Made by a program: the position numbers and the translations under genes
Shown: positions 32,240 through 36,623 of the stretch, piece by piece
How the letters are laid out: every line of letters begins with the position of its first letter
Position numbering within the stretch: the stretch's first letter is position 1
Origin: an uncultured Lachnospiraceae bacterium
GTDB taxonomy: Bacteria; Bacillota; Clostridia; Lachnospirales; Lachnospiraceae
NCBI GenBank assembly: GCA_946414825.1
Contig: CAMKQB010000016.1
Coordinates: 1-36,623 of the forward strand
Length of the DNA stretch: 36,623 nt
Direction of reading: 5' to 3'
Notes under the pieces: model-generated
Seen by the model: the letters and a program-made list of their open reading frames with translations, nothing else
Databases searched by the model: none
Told to the model about the DNA's origin: nothing

Positions 32240-33031
32240 TTAGTCATCAAGAAGAAAACTAAGTATAGACATAACTGTCATACCTGCTGTTTCCGTTCTA
32301 AGTATCCTATGTCCAAGAGACATGGTCTTCGCATCTATATCCTCCAGAGCCTTTGCTTCTGATTCGGAGAAACCTCCTTCAGGACCGATAAATATCCCAA
32401 TTGACATCTTCTCATTATCAGAATTCTTTAATTTAGCTTCATTAACTATATTATTTATGATATCTCGGCTTACATCCATCCCTTCAGCAAGTTCATAGGG
32501 GAAAAGAACTATATCCATCTGGCTCTCAGCAAAGCTGATAGCTTCATTCATAGACATATAGTCTAAAACCTTAGGTATGATGCCTCTACGGGATTGTTTA
32601 GCAGCAGACTCTGCTATGGCGTTATATCTATTAATTTTCTTTTCTTTTTTCTTATCATCAAGTTTAACAATTGTTCGTTCCATCATAACTGGAATAAGGG
32701 AATAAACTCCGAGTTCTACACACTTCTGAATGATGGTTTCAAGCTTGTCCCCCTTTGGAACGCCCTGAAATAGGTATATATCAGCCGGTAGTTCAGCATT
32801 ACTTCCAGTTATATCAAGGATATCAGCTATTACAGCAGGTTCGCCAAACCTGGAATTATCCCCGCAGTAGTCTGATATCTTACATAGATAATCCCTGGAA
32901 CTACCATCGCTAATAGTTATTTCATCTCCAACTGTTAATCTAAGAACATTTAAAATATGATTTACATCTTCTCCGGTTATTCTGATTGACTTATCAGCCT
33001 CGGAACAACCATCTACATAAAACCTATGCAT
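32240..33031 (-). CDS. rsmE: 16S rRNA (uracil1498-N3)-methyltransferase RsmE
   Basis: A 263-residue SPOUT-class enzyme. The N-terminal PUA-like part (MHRFYVDG, ITGEDVNHILNVLRL) binds rRNA, and the C-terminal knot shows GIFIGPEGGFSESEAKAL and LGHRILRTETAGM. It makes m3U1498 in the decoding region of the 30S subunit. It follows prmA by nine bases, the usual dnaK-dnaJ-prmA-rsmE order. Confidence 0.96.
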   Translation of the reverse strand: MHRFYVDGCSEADKSIRITGEDVNHILNVLRLTVGDEITISDGSSRDYLCKISDYCGDNSRFGEPAVIADILDITGSNAELPADIYLFQGVPKGDKLETIIQKCVELGVYSLIPVMMERTIVKLDDKKKEKKINRYNAIAESAAKQSRRGIIPKVLDYMSMNEAISFAESQMDIVLFPYELAEGMDVSRDIINNIVNEAKLKNSDNEKMSIGIFIGPEGGFSESEAKALEDIDAKTMSLGHRILRTETAGMTVMSILSFLLDD

Positions 33032-33040
33032 ATATCACAC

Positions 33041-34174
33041 CTATTTTGATACGATACAAACCCATTCATTTTCACGGGTTATATCTATTATTTCAAAACC
33101 ATTTTGAAGTAGAGCCTTCTTTACATCCTCTTCTCTGGAATCGCTTATGCCAGAAGCTATAAATACAGCATTTTCGTTCATATATTCACGAATCATTGTA
33201 GATAATGGAATAATAACGTCAGCCAGAATATTTGCTACAACGATATCATACTTTCTAGCTGGTATTGGATCACAGTCTCCAAGCTCTATGTCGACCATCT
33301 GAGCTGCATTACTTGGATTAACTGGTGAAGCTATTCCTGAACCAATACTTGCTTTCTCCATCCTTTCACGGTTATCACCTTCTGATAAATAATTCTCGGC
33401 TATTCTATTATCAGCCAGTAGATTGCCGCAGGAGAATTCTATTCTATTTTCAGTAAGTCCGCTTGCCAGGGCATTTATCTTGCTTGCCCTAACTGCCTGT
33501 GGATCAATATCAAGTCCATGAACATAGCCGGCTCCAAGAAGACAGGCAGCAATTGATAGTATACCACTTCCACAGCCTACGTCAAATACTGAGTTTTCGG
33601 CAGTTATATATTTCTGGACCTGACCTAAGCATAGCCTTGTAGTCTCATGTGTACCAGTACCAAAAGCGGTAACAGTTTCAATTCTGATTATCTTATCGTC
33701 ATCCTTTAGTGCAAAGCCTTCCAGGTTCTTATAGGCTTTAAGAGTATCATATACATCAGACTCTTCATCAATTACAGGCATGATAACAATATTGTCATAA
33801 AGCCTGGTTGGTTTAAAGTTCTCTTTAAACTTGTCATTCCAGGTGGAGTCGTCAGTTGTATTTTCAATAGAAATATTTCCTGTTCCTATTGGCAGGAACT
33901 CAGAAAGTCTTGTTAGTTCGTTATGAATATTTTTCTTTAATTCGTTTATTTTAGTATCATCAAATGAATCATCTAAGTAACAGGAAACTGTGGCCAGATC
34001 ATCATTTGAATTCATCTGAAGTGGTATATCGACATACATTTGCTTTATCTCCTCTTCAGTAAGAGGTAAATTATCCTCTATCTGTATACCTTCTATACCT
34101 TGTTCACTAAGAAATTCAGATAATATATCAACTACCTCTGTACTTGTTTCTATGCTTAATTTTTTCCAAATCAT
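33041..34174 (-). CDS. prmA: Ribosomal protein L11 methyltransferase PrmA, with an insertion
   Basis: A 377-residue SAM enzyme that trimethylates ribosomal protein L11. The family signature FGTGTHETTR is at 171-180, the SAM motif DVGCGSGILSIAA at 198-210, the acidic ribose-binding LDID at 221-224, and VVANILADVIIPL at 312-324. The protein is 50-60 residues longer than usual because of an insert at about 255-306, a hydrophilic stretch between the SAM fold and the NILAD motif. AAAGGA lies eight bases before the ATG. It is separated from dnaJ by a terminator, so it probably starts a separate transcript. Confidence 0.95.
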   Translation of the reverse strand: MIWKKLSIETSTEVVDILSEFLSEQGIEGIQIEDNLPLTEEEIKQMYVDIPLQMNSNDDLATVSCYLDDSFDDTKINELKKNIHNELTRLSEFLPIGTGNISIENTTDDSTWNDKFKENFKPTRLYDNIVIMPVIDEESDVYDTLKAYKNLEGFALKDDDKIIRIETVTAFGTGTHETTRLCLGQVQKYITAENSVFDVGCGSGILSIAACLLGAGYVHGLDIDPQAVRASKINALASGLTENRIEFSCGNLLADNRIAENYLSEGDNRERMEKASIGSGIASPVNPSNAAQMVDIELGDCDPIPARKYDIVVANILADVIIPLSTMIREYMNENAVFIASGISDSREEDVKKALLQNGFEIIDITRENEWVCIVSK

Positions 34175-34244
34175 AATATTAATCCTTTGTATATAATTAA
34201 TCAGTCATATAATAATACATTTTTAAATTATTTACCAATACATT

Positions 34245-34279
34245 TAAAATCCCGATCTGCAAGAAAAGCAAATCGGGAT
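34245..34279 (-). terminator. Intrinsic terminator of the dnaK-dnaJ transcript
   Basis: On the minus strand a 12-pair stem (ATCCCGATTTGC with GCAGATCGGGAT, one G-U pair) with a seven-base loop, followed by TTTTAAA. It lies between dnaJ and prmA. Confidence 0.85.
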
Positions 34280-34303
34280 CCTAATTAAATGGAAAAAATA
34301 TAG

Positions 34304-35467
34304 TTATTTTTTGAATTTCTTCTTCTTGTAACCGCCAAAGGAGAAATCGCCAGCTGAATCTGTACTTGATCTAGCATTAACTGCAGGACCAGATGCATTT
34401 TCATACTGATTAAGAATATTTTTCTGCTCATCTGTCAGATTCTCTGGAACCTGAACAACAAGTGTTACATAATGATCACCACGAACAGTTTTATTCTTAA
34501 GTGTTGGAACACCCTTTCCTTTAAGCTTAACCTTAGTATTTGTCTGTGTTCCTGGAGCTATATCATAGTTGTAAGGACCATCGATTGTATTAAGCTGAAC
34601 CTTACCACCAAGTGCTGCCTGAGTAAATGAAATAGGCTCTGATGAATATATATCATATCCCTGTCTCTGGAATACAGGATGTTTATCCACAAGGATAGTT
34701 ACGAGAAGATCACCTCTTTCTCCTCCATTTATTCCAGGCTCACCCATCTCTCTTAGACGGATAGACTGACCATTATCGATTCCTGCAGGAACCTTGATCT
34801 GAATTTTCTTCTTGCTCTTAACATATCCGGAACCGGCACAGTTGGAACATTTATACTTAATGATCTTACCGGAACCAGTACAATCAGGACATGTCTGAAC
34901 TGTTCTAGCCATTCCGAAGAGTGACTGCTGTGTAAATACAACCTGACCCTTACCACCACACTTTGTACAAGTTTCAGGCGCGTGTCCAGGCTGAGCACCA
35001 CTTCCCTTACATACAGGACATTCATCCTTAAGAGGAAGTTCTATTTCTGTCTGTGTACCGAAGATAGCCTCTTCAAATGTAACACGGACAGTTGTTCTGA
35101 TATCAGCTCCCTTTACAGGACCATTTGACTGTCTCTGTCTGGTTCCGCCAAATATATCACCGAAGATATCTCCAAAGATATCTCCCATATCTGCGAAATC
35201 AAATCCAAATCCTCCACCACCTGGACCACCATCTTGATCAAATGCTGCGAAACCAAACTGATCATACTTCTGTCTGTTAGCAGGATCTGACAAAATAGCA
35301 TAAGCTTCAGATGCTTCTTTGAACTTCTCTTCAGCTTCTTTATCTCCAGGATTGGCATCTGGATGGTATTTCTTAGCAAGGACTCTGTATGCTTTCTTTA
35401 ACTCACTATCTGTAGCGTTCTTGGAAACTCCAAGGACTTCATATAGGTCTCTCTTTTCCTCTGCCAT
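34304..35467 (-). CDS. dnaJ: Chaperone DnaJ
   Basis: A 387-residue type I Hsp40. The J domain has the HPD triad at 35-37, followed by a Gly/Phe-rich region (about 72-108). Four zinc-binding CxxCxGxG repeats follow, with cysteine pairs 150/153, 167/170, 193/196 and 207/210, then the substrate-binding C-terminal domains. It stimulates the DnaK ATPase and delivers unfolded clients. It follows dnaK by 19 bases and the pair ends in an intrinsic terminator. Confidence 0.98.
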   Translation of the reverse strand: MAEEKRDLYEVLGVSKNATDSELKKAYRVLAKKYHPDANPGDKEAEEKFKEASEAYAILSDPANRQKYDQFGFAAFDQDGGPGGGGFGFDFADMGDIFGDIFGDIFGGTRQRQSNGPVKGADIRTTVRVTFEEAIFGTQTEIELPLKDECPVCKGSGAQPGHAPETCTKCGGKGQVVFTQQSLFGMARTVQTCPDCTGSGKIIKYKCSNCAGSGYVKSKKKIQIKVPAGIDNGQSIRLREMGEPGINGGERGDLLVTILVDKHPVFQRQGYDIYSSEPISFTQAALGGKVQLNTIDGPYNYDIAPGTQTNTKVKLKGKGVPTLKNKTVRGDHYVTLVVQVPENLTDEQKNILNQYENASGPAVNARSSTDSAGDFSFGGYKKKKFKK

Positions 35468-35486
35468 TATTTATCACCCTTCACTT

Positions 35487-36623
35487 TTAAACTTCTGTAA
35501 AGTCTCCATCTACAACATCGCCATCACCAAAGTCTGGTGTGCCTGCGCCTGTACCAGCGTTTGCACCAGGACCGTTCTGCTCATAGAGCTTCTCGAATAG
35601 CTGCTGAGCTGATGTCATAAGTGATTCCTTACCAGCCTTGAGCTTCTCTATATCATAATCTGAAAGGTTTTCAATGTCAGTTCCTTCAATGATTGTCTTA
35701 AGAGCATTAAGCTCATCCTCAACCTTCTTCTTCTCATCATCTGGAAGTTTATCTCCAACTTCCTGAAGAGCCTTCTCTGTCTGGAATACAATAGCATCAG
35801 CGTCGTTACGGATCTCAACACCCTCTTTACGCTTCTTATCTGCCTCTTCGTACTCTGCAGCTTCCTTCATAGCCCTCTCGATATCATCATCAGAAAGTGA
35901 TGTACCAGATGTAATTGTGATATGCTGCTCACGACCTGTACCTAGATCCTTAGCGGATACATTTACGATACCATTGGCATCGATATCGAAGGTTACCTCA
36001 ATCTGTGGAACACCTCTACGAGCTGGAGCAATACCATCAAGTCTGAATCTACCAAGTGACTTGTTATCCTTAGCGAACTCACGCTCACCCTGAACGATGT
36101 TGATATCAACAGCGTCCTGATTATCCTGTGCTGTTGAGAATATCTGACTCTTATGAGTAGGGATTGTTGTATTTCTCTCAATAAGGTGTGTAGCGATACC
36201 ACCCATTGTCTCAATTGAAAGTGTAAGTGGTGTAACATCAAGAAGAAGGATATCTCCTGCACCAGCATCACCAGCAAGCTTACCACCCTGGATACAAGCA
36301 CCGATAGCAACACACTCATCTGGGTTAATACCCTGGAAAGGCTCCTTACCTGTTATTGTCTTAACTGCATCCTTAACAGCGATAATACGAGTTGAACCAC
36401 CAACAAGAAGAACCTTGTCTATTTCGTCTGCTGAAAGACCTGCATCTTCAAGTGCCTGGTTTACAGGACCTCTTGTCTTCTCAACAAGATCATCTGTAAG
36501 CTCATCAAACTTAGCTCTTGTAAGATCCATATCGAAATGCTTAGGACCATCAGCTGTAGCTGTGATGAATGGAAGGTTGATATTTGTAACTGTCTGTGAT
36601 GAAAGCTCTTTCTTAGCCTTCTC
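35487..36623 (-). CDS. dnaK: Chaperone DnaK, C-terminal part
   Basis: The reading frame is open to the window edge, giving 378 residues of an Hsp70 of about 610-630; the N-terminal part of the ATPase domain is outside. Present are [10 protein letters not shown] of the ATPase domain, the linker region [14 protein letters not shown], the substrate-binding beta domain (GIPQIEVTF-like [19 protein letters not shown]), the helical lid and an acidic Gly-rich tail ending DGDFTEV. The ATG at 36530 inside the frame is only an internal methionine. dnaJ follows directly; grpE and hrcA, if present, would be upstream. Confidence 0.98.
   Translation of the reverse strand, partial: EKAKKELSSQTVTNINLPFITATADGPKHFDMDLTRAKFDELTDDLVEKTRGPVNQALEDAGLSADEIDKVLLVGGSTRIIAVKDAVKTITGKEPFQGINPDECVAIGACIQGGKLAGDAGAGDILLLDVTPLTLSIETMGGIATHLIERNTTIPTHKSQIFSTAQDNQDAVDINIVQGEREFAKDNKSLGRFRLDGIAPARRGVPQIEVTFDIDANGIVNVSAKDLGTGREQHITITSGTSLSDDDIERAMKEAAEYEEADKKRKEGVEIRNDADAIVFQTEKALQEVGDKLPDDEKKKVEDELNALKTIIEGTDIENLSDYDIEKLKAGKESLMTSAQQLFEKLYEQNGPGANAGTGAGTPDFGDGDVVDGDFTEV

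Noticed and set aside
34180-34245. Possible promoter for prmA (TTGGTA...TATTAT)
   Set aside because: The spacer is only 15 bases and the region is AT-rich, so hexamer matches are expected by chance. A promoter probably exists there because dnaJ ends in a terminator, but I cannot place it.

Overview
The window reads as a core-genome segment of a low-GC Firmicute, most likely a Lachnospiraceae member (Butyrivibrio/Coprococcus/Lachnospira-like). The reasons are the AT-rich sequence, GGAGG ribosome binding sites, TTGACA/TATAAT promoters, Bacillus-like gene orders (ylxM-ffh-rpsP-khpA-rimM-trmD; dnaK-dnaJ-prmA-rsmE; DUF2953-gerW), and small families typical of that group (DUF6465, a His-less HPr, a double BadF/BcrA activase). 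Genus is not resolved. There is no phage, plasmid, CRISPR array or intact insertion sequence.

Layout. 1-5093 (minus): an operon-like run of galE, a TPR membrane protein, an RsmF-type rRNA methyltransferase, a small membrane protein, an RluA-type pseudouridine synthase and the first codons of recU. A divergent tRNA-Leu(CAA) with its own promoter and terminator lies at 5158-5243. 5270-9551 (minus): a rhomboid-like zinc protein, two unrecognised proteins (467 and 110 aa), a DUF2953 protein with an acidic repeat region, and gerW. 9746-14378 (plus): a giant 2-hydroxyacyl-CoA dehydratase activase-like protein translationally coupled to a GNAT acetyltransferase. 14422-19038 (minus): a lipoprotein, an OmpR-type response regulator and its histidine kinase, a DUF6465 protein, and an isolated hisH-hisF pair. 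19124-22736 (minus): the ylxM-ffh-rpsP-khpA-rimM-trmD translation/secretion operon behind a near-consensus promoter. 22841-28018 (minus): a Crh-like HPr protein, a PD-(D/E)XK nuclease-like protein, and a MoxR-DUF58-transglutaminase set. 28143-29450 (plus): mtaB. 29643-36623 (minus): dnaK (cut by the window edge), dnaJ, prmA, rsmE, cysteine desulfurase, thiI and tRNA-Glu(CTC).

The theme is translation and RNA modification: pseudouridine, m5C, m1G37, m3U1498, L11 methylation, 4-thiouridine with its sulfur donor, ms2t6A, ribosome maturation and SRP. These are interleaved with chaperones and envelope or signalling genes. The less explained parts are a perfect 78-bp palindrome at 29493-29570 with a shorter relative at 14388-14423, both between converging genes; the 467/110-aa pair beside a rhomboid-like zinc protein; the HPr homologue lacking histidine; and the nuclease-like gene heading the MoxR set. 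I see no convincing new defence or mobile system. Gene identities rest on motif recognition by eye; no database search was run.
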